Assembly: GCA_003557605.1 (NCBI GenBank)
Contig: PWNW01000109.1
Location: 1-7,265 of the forward strand
Source: Spirochaetaceae bacterium
Lineage (GTDB): Bacteria > Spirochaetota > Spirochaetia > PWKH01
Direction: 5' to 3'
Length of the DNA: 7,265 nt
Every line of letters starts with the position of its first letter. Within the stretch, counting starts at the first letter, position 1. The translations under genes and the position numbers were made by a program. The notes below the pieces were generated by a model. That model was not told where the DNA came from. It did not search any database and saw only the letters and a program-made list of their open reading frames with translations. This document shows, one piece after another, positions 1 to 5,723 of the stretch.

Positions 1-63
1 AAGAGGAAAGTGCTGGTGCGACACACTTTCGTTCCTAATTTCTTCCCTATCGTTTACTAACAA
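1..63 (-). CDS. Possible 5' end of an unidentified gene running off the left edge
   Basis: A minus-strand frame is open from a TTG codon at 63-61 to the window edge, giving 21 codons (about LLVNDREEIRNESVSHQHF onward). The other two minus-strand frames hit stops almost at once after the ribosome-binding site. An AGGAGG at 74-69 sits 5 nt before the TTG, and an in-frame TAA lies just upstream at 78-76, so the TTG is the natural start. A strong promoter and structured leader lie upstream in the same orientation. The visible residues are hydrophilic and match no family I recognise. It would be the first gene of a transcription unit separate from the sugar operon. The open frame is short enough to occur by chance; the aligned ribosome-binding site and promoter are the main support. 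Confidence 0.4.
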   Translation of the reverse strand, partial: MLVNDREEIRNESVSHQHFPL

Positions 64-68
64 CTTTA

Positions 69-74
69 CCTCCT
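69..74 (-). promoter_or_regulatory. Shine-Dalgarno site for the left-edge ORF
   Basis: The minus strand reads AGGAGG followed by TAAAG and then TTG, a perfect core with 5-nt spacing. It decides the otherwise weak TTG start. Confidence 0.5.
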
Positions 75-86
75 GTTAGTGGTCTG

Positions 87-140
87 GTAACCTTGTGGCT
101 TTCTTTCAAAAGCCACGGGGCAAGCCCCGTGGTAGGTTAC
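87..140 (-). promoter_or_regulatory. Structured leader with mutually exclusive hairpins (possible attenuator or terminator)
   Basis: An outer stem pairs 87-93 (GTAACCT on plus) with 134-140 (AGGTTAC), 7 bp. Inside are two perfect hairpins that share one strand. One is a 9-bp GC-rich stem, 113-121 with 124-132 (CCACGGGGC/GCCCCGTGG), with a two-base apex. The other is an 8-bp stem, 95-102 with 109-116 (GTGGCTTT/AAAGCCAC), with a six-base loop. Bases 113-116 belong to both, so only one can form fully. On the minus strand the GC-rich hairpin is followed by CTTTT (112-108), a short terminator-like tail. The layout therefore fits either a weak terminator of the sugar operon or an attenuation leader for the downstream ORF. 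No known riboswitch class was recognised. Confidence 0.45.
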
Positions 141-164
141 AACACTATATGAAACTTTAACACC

Positions 165-194
165 ATTATAATGTTAGAAATATAACATTGTCAA
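165..194 (-). promoter_or_regulatory. Sigma-70-type promoter directed toward the left edge
   Basis: On the minus strand a perfect -35 hexamer TTGACA (194-189) and a perfect -10 hexamer TATAAT (170-165) are separated by 18 nt. The expected transcription start is at an A near 158-156, giving a leader of roughly 95 nt before the TTG codon at 63. The local sequence is AT-rich compared with the flanking genes. The promoter begins about 25 nt after the kinase stop and reads away from it, so it should serve the next gene, not the sugar operon. Confidence 0.75.
170..189. promoter_or_regulatory. Palindromic operator candidate in the promoter spacer
   Basis: AATGTTA (170-176) and TAACATT (183-189) form a perfect 7-bp inverted repeat around a 6-nt centre. 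It fills the spacer between -35 and -10 and touches both hexamers, a classic place for a repressor to block polymerase. The core TGTTA-N6-TAACA resembles the Rex consensus TTGTTA-N6-TAACAA apart from the outermost base pair. That resemblance is only suggestive. Confidence 0.5.
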
Positions 195-207
195 TCCTAA
201 CAATGTT
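184..207. promoter_or_regulatory. Second inverted repeat overlapping the -35 box
   Basis: AACATTGT (184-191) and ACAATGTT (200-207) form a perfect 8-bp inverted repeat around an 8-nt centre. It covers most of the -35 hexamer and shares bases 184-189 with the neighbouring palindrome. It could be a second operator, or a hairpin in the kinase 3' untranslated region. As a terminator it would be weak, being AT-rich and without a clear T run. Confidence 0.4.
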
Positions 208-219
208 GCATTCACAACA

Positions 220-1746
220 CTATGTACGGTTTTTCTCCCGGTTGTCCCAATGCATAGACCGCTTAACCGCCTCCTGCCATCCGAAGTACAGAGAATCCCG
301 CTGATCCTCTCCTATCCTCGGCATGAACATCTTTTCCAGTTTCCAATGACTTGAAAGTTCCGAGGTATCCTTCCAGAAACCAGTCCCCAATCCCGCCAAA
401 TATGCTGCTCCCCTTGCCGCCATTTCAGACACCTTCGGCCGTTCAACGGGAATACCCAGCAGATCAGCCTGAAACTGCATCAGGAATTCGCTCTTCACAG
501 CACCTCCGTCAACCCTCAAGCTTTCAGGAACAACACCGGAATCCTTGATCATCGCATCAAGAACATCCCGGGTCTGGTAGGCCATAGCCTCTAGAGCGCT
601 GCGGGCTATATGGGCACGCTGTGTCCCCCTGGTAATTCCCACAATCGTTCCCCGGGCATACATGTCCCAGTAGGGCGCGCACAGTCCCGTAAACGCCGGC
701 ACCATATATACTCCGCCGGTATCATCAACTGTCTCTGCAAGGCTGCTGCATTCCCGGGCATCCTTCACGATGCTCAGTCCGTCCCTGAGCCACTGCACTG
801 CGGCCCCGCCGATAAATACCACCCCTTCAAGCCCGTAGGATGTCTTCCCGTCCATATGCCACAGCAGATCAGTTGTCAGACCGTGGTCGGAAAGCATGAA
901 CTGCTCTCCAATATTCATCATCAGAGCCAATGCTGTTCCGTAGGTGTTTTTCGCCATACCCTTTTCAAAACAGGTCTGCCCGAAGGTTGCCGCATGCTGG
1001 TCACCCGCAGCACCTGCGATGGGAATCTCCTGTCCAAAAAACACACTCGGCGACGTAACCGCCAAGGTACCGCTGGTGGGCTTCAGTTCCGGAAGAATGG
1101 ATTCAGGGATCTGAAGCATCTCAAGAAGCTGCGGGTCCCACTGCAGGGTATGCACATTCAGCAGCAGGGTCCTTGAAGCATTGCTGTAGTCCGTAACATG
1201 GTATGCTCCTCCGCTGAGCTTCCACATCAGCCAGGAATCAATGGTCCCCATGCAGACCCTGCCCTGCTGGATTTTCTCCTTCACCCCATCGACGTTATCA
1301 ATGATCCATTTAATCTTCGTACCGGAGAAGTAAGCATCAATTACCAGCCCGGTTTGCTCCCTTACCAGCTGCTCATACCCTGCAGATTTCAGCTCCTCGC
1401 AGATATCGGCTGAACGGCGGCACTGCCATACAATAGCATGATACAGCGGCTCACCGGTATATCGGTCCCAGAAAATTGTCGTCTCCCTCTGGTTGGTAAT
1501 GCCTATGCTGTTTATCTCCTCAGGCTTTATATTGCCGGCCTTCAAGGCCTCGTCAGTACCTCGCATTACCGTATCCCAGTATTCCCTGGGATCGTGCTCC
1601 ACCCATCCGGGGTGGGGAAAGATCTGACGCACCTCATGGTATGCGGAAGAACGAATTTCTCCCTCATGGTCAAACAGGATGACCCGCGTTCCTGTTGTAC
1701 CTTGATCTATAGCCATCACATACCCTGTTTCCACAATTTCCTCCAT
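220..1746 (-). CDS. FGGY-family carbohydrate kinase, GlpK-like
   Basis: An ATP-dependent cytoplasmic kinase of the FGGY family, closest in pattern to glycerol kinase; 508 residues from ATG, normal for the family. The N-terminal phosphate-binding motif DQGTTGTR is at residues 14-21. Catalytic and substrate residues matching E. coli GlpK are R87 and E88 (NQRET), W107, Y139 (YFSGTK) and D249-Q250 (AGDQ). The C-terminal FGGY domain has FTGLCAPYW at about 352-360 and VDGGAVKSEF at about 412-421. The residue matching E. coli Phe270, which packs against glycerol, is Ala274 (NTYGTALA), so a larger polyol or ketose may be the substrate. It is the last gene of the operon, after the AraA-like isomerase, which suggests it phosphorylates the isomerase product. 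The start may be the GTG at 1734 (see the separate entry). The family is secure; calling it glycerol kinase is not. Confidence 0.93.
   Translation of the reverse strand: MEEIVETGYVMAIDQGTTGTRVILFDHEGEIRSSAYHEVRQIFPHPGWVEHDPREYWDTVMRGTDEALKAGNIKPEEINSIGITNQRETTIFWDRYTGEPLYHAIVWQCRRSADICEELKSAGYEQLVREQTGLVIDAYFSGTKIKWIIDNVDGVKEKIQQGRVCMGTIDSWLMWKLSGGAYHVTDYSNASRTLLLNVHTLQWDPQLLEMLQIPESILPELKPTSGTLAVTSPSVFFGQEIPIAGAAGDQHAATFGQTCFEKGMAKNTYGTALALMMNIGEQFMLSDHGLTTDLLWHMDGKTSYGLEGVVFIGGAAVQWLRDGLSIVKDARECSSLAETVDDTGGVYMVPAFTGLCAPYWDMYARGTIVGITRGTQRAHIARSALEAMAYQTRDVLDAMIKDSGVVPESLRVDGGAVKSEFLMQFQADLLGIPVERPKVSEMAARGAAYLAGLGTGFWKDTSELSSHWKLEKMFMPRIGEDQRDSLYFGWQEAVKRSMHWDNREKNRT
1732..1744 (-). promoter_or_regulatory. 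Internal Shine-Dalgarno and alternative GTG start of the kinase
   Basis: The minus strand reads GGAGG (1744-1740), then AAATT, then GTG (1734-1732). The ATG at 1746 has no Shine-Dalgarno sequence in front of it (GTATAGATGAT). Starting at the GTG gives a 504-residue protein beginning METGYVMAIDQ, whose residue numbers then match E. coli GlpK exactly (R83, E84, W103, Y135, D245). Confidence 0.6.
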
Positions 1747-1762
1747 ATCATCTATACAGCAC

Positions 1763-1790
1763 AGCAGGGCAGCTTAGTTACTGCCCTGCT
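1763..1790. other. Intercistronic hairpin between isomerase and kinase genes
   Basis: AGCAGGGCAG (1763-1772) and CTGCCCTGCT (1781-1790) form a perfect 10-bp stem with an 8-nt loop. The hairpin occupies much of the 65-nt gap between the isomerase stop and the kinase start. No T run follows on the minus strand, so it is not a standard intrinsic terminator. Likely roles are protecting the 3' end of the upstream message or tuning kinase expression. Confidence 0.65.
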
Positions 1791-1811
1791 TGAATGTTCC
1801 CTGCTCCTAAG

Positions 1812-3209
1812 CTATACCTGGACGCAGTCAATTTTCAGCATATCGCAGAGCATCTCCCAACGCCTCGACTGTCTCCCAAGGGTAAGCGTCTGGTGGTGGG
1901 TGCCTCCCAGCAGCAGCCAGCTGTCCATCGCCTGCCTGATTCCGGTATCCGGTCGGAAGTGGAAATAGGTCATGGGGACATTCCGGTATTCCTCGGTATC
2001 AAGGATCTCGCCTTCAGCAATCACCAGCCGGTAGTCAACATCATCAAGAGGAGCAAGGCTTACCAAGGTACCAGGTCCGGGCTGGGCACTGAACACCGTG
2101 GTGGGAGGATTGTCAAGACCTCCGATTTCCAGCTCCCTGTCAATCAGCTTGACGGGGCGGTCTTTACGGGCAATCTTCCAGTTCCCCTCTCCCATATGGC
2201 TCATCAGAGCTGAATCTTTTTCAAAATCCAGTGAGTACATTTCCGTGAAATGTGCATCTCCAACCAGAACATGTCCTGCTCCTACCAGGGCTGCTGTATG
2301 CACATCCCCCTCATTGGAGTAGGCATATCCCTTGGCCATCAAATTGGATGCCGCAAGCATATGGATCTGCTCAAAACGCCCGTCTTCTCGGAATACATCA
2401 AAATTTGCGCTGAACCCGTTAAAGCCGTTTTCAGAGAGAAACCGCTCAAAGGCAAGCTGCATCCGTGCAGCATAAGCATGCCGTTGTTTTGTCAGCTTAG
2501 GATCAACTTCAAAGCGCTTTCTGTCTTCAGCCATGCTCTTCTCAACATCCGCATCGCTGACCTTCTGCATCAGTTTGTAAATGTCTCCGATGCCCTCGAA
2601 GAACACCTCCGGGCCGAGCATTCGGAAAAACTTCTCATCATTTCCGACGATGTCTCCCATCCCTTTCATTCTGCCGAAAACTGCAATACGCATTTTTTTC
2701 ATTGCCTGGAATGTCTGAGCGGCCTTAGCCCAATCTTGGAAGAAGCGCTTAAACTCATCACTCTTCCAGTCTTCGGTAATGACTGCAGGATCAGCTCCCG
2801 CATGGTAGAGCATATTTGCCGTATCCTGGGCACCATGAATTCCCTGGTTCGTCGTCAGCCGTTTCCAGTCCCAGTCGGATGTAACCGTCGGCAGCGGCTG
2901 AATATTTGCCAGCATAATTGGAAGCCGGTTTTCCCTTAATGCGCCAATCAGCCTGAATCCTGGACTGTAGAGGAGCATGACGATCATTATTCCGTCATAT
3001 CCTTCCCTGTTGTATTTCGCTGTAATTTCCTCAATCTGCTCCCGGCTCTTTGCCGCCTTTTCAAAGGTTACATCCGCTGCATCAGACAGCTGTGCAGCAA
3101 CATCACGGGCAAACTGCTCCTGTTCTTGGGTTATTTCAGGCTGTTTTTCATCATACAGACCGTGCATTATTCCTAGAAGTCCAATCTTTGGTTTTCTTTT
3201 TTCAATCAT
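1812..3209 (-). CDS. L-arabinose isomerase family protein (substrate unknown)
   Basis: A 465-residue member of the AraA/FucI-type metal-dependent ketol isomerases, expected to interconvert an aldose and a ketose in the cytoplasm. All four metal-site motifs of AraA are visible in order: E300 in SNEGDVHTAAL, E323 in FTEMYSLDF, H338 in MSHMGEG and H438-H439 in GGTHHQT. They correspond to E306, E333, H350 and H450 of E. coli. The N-terminal domain (KIGLLGIMHGLYD at about 8-20) has a Rossmann-like pattern. Compared with about 500 residues in E. coli AraA it is shorter and ends soon after the last histidine motif, lacking the usual C-terminal tail. The rest is divergent, so arabinose should not be assumed. 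GGAGGAG lies 7 nt before the ATG. It is 34 nt downstream of the cupin gene. Family call firm, substrate open. Confidence 0.88.
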   Translation of the reverse strand: MIEKRKPKIGLLGIMHGLYDEKQPEITQEQEQFARDVAAQLSDAADVTFEKAAKSREQIEEITAKYNREGYDGIMIVMLLYSPGFRLIGALRENRLPIMLANIQPLPTVTSDWDWKRLTTNQGIHGAQDTANMLYHAGADPAVITEDWKSDEFKRFFQDWAKAAQTFQAMKKMRIAVFGRMKGMGDIVGNDEKFFRMLGPEVFFEGIGDIYKLMQKVSDADVEKSMAEDRKRFEVDPKLTKQRHAYAARMQLAFERFLSENGFNGFSANFDVFREDGRFEQIHMLAASNLMAKGYAYSNEGDVHTAALVGAGHVLVGDAHFTEMYSLDFEKDSALMSHMGEGNWKIARKDRPVKLIDRELEIGGLDNPPTTVFSAQPGPGTLVSLAPLDDVDYRLVIAEGEILDTEEYRNVPMTYFHFRPDTGIRQAMDSWLLLGGTHHQTLTLGRQSRRWEMLCDMLKIDCVQV

Positions 3210-3243
3210 TTCTCTTCTCCTCCTGCATGAGAGCTCTGTTAAT

Positions 3244-4449
3244 TCAATAGGGATATGATTTCAGATAGGGCACCACATCGTTATTGATATCAGGGCCGAA
3301 GAACTTTAATATTTCAAGGTCAGCTTCACCGGTATTTCGGTAGGTGACACCTTCCACCGCCCGGTCATGGGTTACCAGCAGCTCATCGCTTCCAAAGCAG
3401 CCGCCCTCAACGGGTATTCCGCCGATCTCTCCCTTCCCGCGCCATACCAGGATATTGAAGACCCCCAGGTCGCTGATGACTGTCTCTTCCCCGGGGGACA
3501 CCACAAGCCGCTTCCCGCTGAACCGGGTAGTATTGTAGTAGATCCAGTATTCCCTGGATTTCTCAGATGCGGTCTCTTCTATAAAAACCGGAGGGGTGTG
3601 CCTGTTTTCATAGAAGTAGGGATCGCCGTTTATTTCCCAGACCAGCTGATCAAGGGCCGCCTTCTCTCCCCGCTGTTCGACGGCACTTTTTTCTACATCC
3701 TTTAACAGCAGGTCTTTGGAGATATCAAGTCCGTCGACCTTGGACTGAAAGACTGCCATAACATCAGACGGTTCCTGCAGTTCAATGGTCAATGCTGTAC
3801 CTGGAGCATGAAGAACCCCGGCAGGAAGATGAAAGCCCTCCCCAGGAACATTCAGATATGCCCGTGAATGCTTCAAAATCCCCTCACTGTCCCATTTTTC
3901 CAGATATGGCAGCAGTATTTCATACTGCAGATTCTGTTCAACAATATAGGGATGAACACCAAAAAACGTTTCCGGATGGGGGCCTAGGTCAACTCCTTCA
4001 GGAAAGTAGTATGCCTCCTCCTTCGAGGTAGCCCCTATCTTTGCAGCCTCCTCCTGGGTCTGATGAAGATGAAAGAATATCCTGCTTTTAAAGTCAAATA
4101 TCTTAGCCAGCCGTCCCAGATTCCTGTGATTCAGGGCATACTCCTCTCCCATAATAAGATCACCAGCCTGGCTGACCGCATCCCTGAGCAGAAGCTCCCT
4201 GCCGGGAATGTCAAGGAAGGAGAGTCCTTCGTTTTCATGCTTCACTGCGTTGTCTGCTTCGGTTTCAGACCCAAGCCATCGTTCACAGATCCATCCCCGC
4301 TCTCCTACATCATATTCCTCTTCCCTCAGACCGAGGCGTTTACCAGGTTCGAGAAAGTTTCGGGCCACCCAGCAGGGCTTCAGGCGAAGGACCCCGTTGT
4401 CTCGCTCAATTTCCTTCCTGATTAATTCCCGGACATCACTTCCGTTCAT
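3244..4449 (-). CDS. Class I mannose-6-phosphate isomerase-like cupin protein
   Basis: A 401-residue cytoplasmic protein resembling type I phosphomannose isomerases, zinc enzymes that convert aldose and ketose phosphates. Metal-site motifs appear in order: FHLHQT (H127, H129), KEEAYYF (E145), and HLPAGVLHAPG with H214. Canonical enzymes have Gln-x-His at the first motif (QVHP), so His at 127 is a variation. A second cupin-like segment follows at about 310-390 (LVVSPGEETVISDLGVFNILVW). The N-terminal 100 residues are not obviously conserved. It sits 12 nt after the DUF4432 gene with GGGGGA about 8 nt before its ATG, so it is co-transcribed. Whether it acts on a phosphorylated or a free sugar is unknown; the kinase comes later in the same operon. 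The fold call is good, but assignment as ManA is not supported. Confidence 0.8.
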   Translation of the reverse strand: MNGSDVRELIRKEIERDNGVLRLKPCWVARNFLEPGKRLGLREEEYDVGERGWICERWLGSETEADNAVKHENEGLSFLDIPGRELLLRDAVSQAGDLIMGEEYALNHRNLGRLAKIFDFKSRIFFHLHQTQEEAAKIGATSKEEAYYFPEGVDLGPHPETFFGVHPYIVEQNLQYEILLPYLEKWDSEGILKHSRAYLNVPGEGFHLPAGVLHAPGTALTIELQEPSDVMAVFQSKVDGLDISKDLLLKDVEKSAVEQRGEKAALDQLVWEINGDPYFYENRHTPPVFIEETASEKSREYWIYYNTTRFSGKRLVVSPGEETVISDLGVFNILVWRGKGEIGGIPVEGGCFGSDELLVTHDRAVEGVTYRNTGEADLEILKFFGPDINNDVVPYLKSYPY

Positions 4450-4461
4450 AGCGATTCCCCC

Positions 4462-5565
4462 TTACCTGCCGTACCCGGCACGAATCTCTTCAGCCTGTTT
4501 CTGCACCTGTTTTATCTGCTCTAAGGTATCCAGCACCTCGAAATCTATGGTGAACCGTCGAATTTCCTGGGGTTCCAGCATCTGCAGCTTGCCCTCTTCT
4601 CGGACTGCTGCCCTGTTGGTAGATTTTGCAGTACCCGGTTCAAGACCGCAAACATAGCAGTCCTTGTTCATCATCTTCCACTGAGTGAATTCGGGAAGTT
4701 CATGCTTGCTGTACCGAAGAACAATTCCCAGGGGACCGCCAGGAGCTTCTTCGTTCACCAGGGCGGCAAAGGTCCTTCCGTCATCACCGCAGGCATTATC
4801 ATGGTAGAACACCTTCTCCATATATCTGCGCTGCGGAGCAGTAAATCTGTCATGCTCGGCAATTCCGTTGTCAGCCTCAGCCTGCGCATCCCTGGGAATG
4901 GTTGATGCAAAGGGGGCCGCAACCCGAGCTGTCTCTGACAGCAGAGGGAATCCAAAATTGAAGTGATACATCAGCATCAGCGGCTGAGGTTCAAACCCGC
5001 GGTTTTCTACAACATCCTCCAAGGTAAACCCAGCAGATCCCAGACGGGACGTGACAGTTCTGGTAAGCAGAAGATTCTCTCCCATTACTGAGGCCTCCCG
5101 TAATTTTCCGGCCACAGAAATCACATACTCATCACCCTCCCAGTCCTGATTAACTGAAACCTGTTCCGCAGCGGCATTGGCTATTCTTCCATGAAGACCA
5201 AGTTCCTTGCCCTGATCAGTGCAGGGAGCTCCGCAGTAGGTAATACCGCATGTGGCAAGCAGTCCTCCGAAAAAAGAACGCAGCCACCGTACTCCAGGCT
5301 CCTCATAGTATGCAGGGGATGTCATACCGGTGGATGAGAAAAACTGAAGAGGAAGACCTTTATATCTGCAGTCATGGATGTCCATTCCCCTGCCTGGAAG
5401 CACAGTAAGCTGCAGCCCCGAACCGGTATGCATCTCGACTGCCCGGACTCCTTCACCTTTCCCGTCTGAATAGGTAAACGGCACCGCTCCTGCAGCTGCG
5501 GTAATATCAGAAAAATATGAACGCAGCTCTTCCTTTTTCCACTCTCTCCCAAGATACTTTGCCAT
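4462..5565 (-). CDS. DUF4432 family, aldose-1-epimerase-like protein
   Basis: A 367-residue protein of the DUF4432 group, related to galactose mutarotases, predicted to bind a sugar in a beta-sandwich and interconvert anomers in the cytoplasm. Recognisable segments are LPGRGMDIHDCRYKG (56-70), LGLHGRIAN (122-130), YHFNFGFPLL (200-209) and GLEPGT (307-312). By analogy with GalM, H125, H201 and E309 are candidate catalytic residues; this is inferred from motif resemblance. The start is well placed: AGGAGG is 5 nt upstream, and the ATG overlaps the stop of the preceding 51-codon ORF (TAATG), implying translational coupling. The cupin gene follows after 12 nt. DUF4432 genes commonly occur in carbohydrate operons, which agrees with the transporter and isomerases here. 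Confidence 0.87.
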   Translation of the reverse strand: MAKYLGREWKKEELRSYFSDITAAAGAVPFTYSDGKGEGVRAVEMHTGSGLQLTVLPGRGMDIHDCRYKGLPLQFFSSTGMTSPAYYEEPGVRWLRSFFGGLLATCGITYCGAPCTDQGKELGLHGRIANAAAEQVSVNQDWEGDEYVISVAGKLREASVMGENLLLTRTVTSRLGSAGFTLEDVVENRGFEPQPLMLMYHFNFGFPLLSETARVAAPFASTIPRDAQAEADNGIAEHDRFTAPQRRYMEKVFYHDNACGDDGRTFAALVNEEAPGGPLGIVLRYSKHELPEFTQWKMMNKDCYVCGLEPGTAKSTNRAAVREEGKLQMLEPQEIRRFTIDFEVLDTLEQIKQVQKQAEEIRAGYGR

Positions 5566-5720
5566 TATTTCCTCCTCAACTTATTTCCCTGCTCTTCTTG
5601 AGCACACGATACCCGGGGCAGCCTGTCTGTGTGGATACGGCATGTGCCGCAGCCTTCCTCTGCCCTGCACTTGAAGCGTATGCCGGCATCAGTGATGCCG
5701 GCATATGTCTGTGATTTCAT
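5565..5720 (-). CDS. 51-residue four-cysteine protein with a ferredoxin-like motif
   Basis: A short ORF reads MKSQTYAGITDAGIRFK up to the first cysteine and ends in ...NKLRRK. Cysteines are at 18, 24, 27 and 39, spaced C-x5-C-x2-C-x11-C. The segments AGIRFKC, GCGTCRI and PRVSCAQ resemble the cluster loop of [2Fe-2S] ferredoxins. C-x5-C-x2-C occurs in adrenodoxin-type proteins and x11-C in small subunits of molybdenum hydroxylases. A full ferredoxin domain needs about 35 residues before the first cysteine and only 17 are present, so this is a minimal form, a remnant, or another metal-binding peptide such as a zinc site. The ATG is 3 nt past the permease stop, in the same frame. The stop overlaps the next ATG by one base (TAATG), and its last codons form that gene's ribosome-binding site. 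It has no clear Shine-Dalgarno site of its own, so re-initiation after the permease is likely. I do not recognise a named family. Confidence 0.6.
   Translation of the reverse strand: MKSQTYAGITDAGIRFKCRAEEGCGTCRIHTDRLPRVSCAQEEQGNKLRRK
5679..5705. repeat. Perfect inverted repeat inside the small ORF
   Basis: TATGCCGGCATC (5679-5690) and GATGCCGGCATA (5694-5705) pair perfectly over 12 bp around AGT. Each arm contains the self-complementary decamer ATGCCGGCAT (5680-5689 and 5695-5704), so the element is also a tandem repeat with 15-bp period. In the small ORF it encodes the near-duplicate YAGI and DAGI. No T run follows on either strand. It could be an mRNA hairpin between the permease and downstream genes or a dispersed palindromic repeat. 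Confidence 0.7.
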
Positions 5721-5723
5721 GTG

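Noticed and set aside
87..140. End of an IS200/IS605-type element
   Set aside because: Subterminal hairpins of this kind occur in such elements, but no transposase or TnpB sequence, second end or target site is visible. The neighbouring promoter and ribosome-binding site fit a leader better.
610..1176. 188-codon plus-strand open frame opposite the kinase gene
   Set aside because: It is fully antisense to a gene with clear FGGY motifs, shows no family pattern and lacks a convincing ribosome-binding site. It is a shadow frame.
1747..1811. Separate promoter for the kinase gene
   Set aside because: A TATAGA-like stretch is present on the minus strand, but no -35 hexamer lies at suitable spacing. 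The kinase is more simply read as part of the operon.
2250..2939. 229-codon plus-strand open frame opposite the isomerase gene
   Set aside because: It is antisense to the AraA-family coding region with its conserved metal motifs. Its composition is that of a shadow frame, with no recognisable domain.
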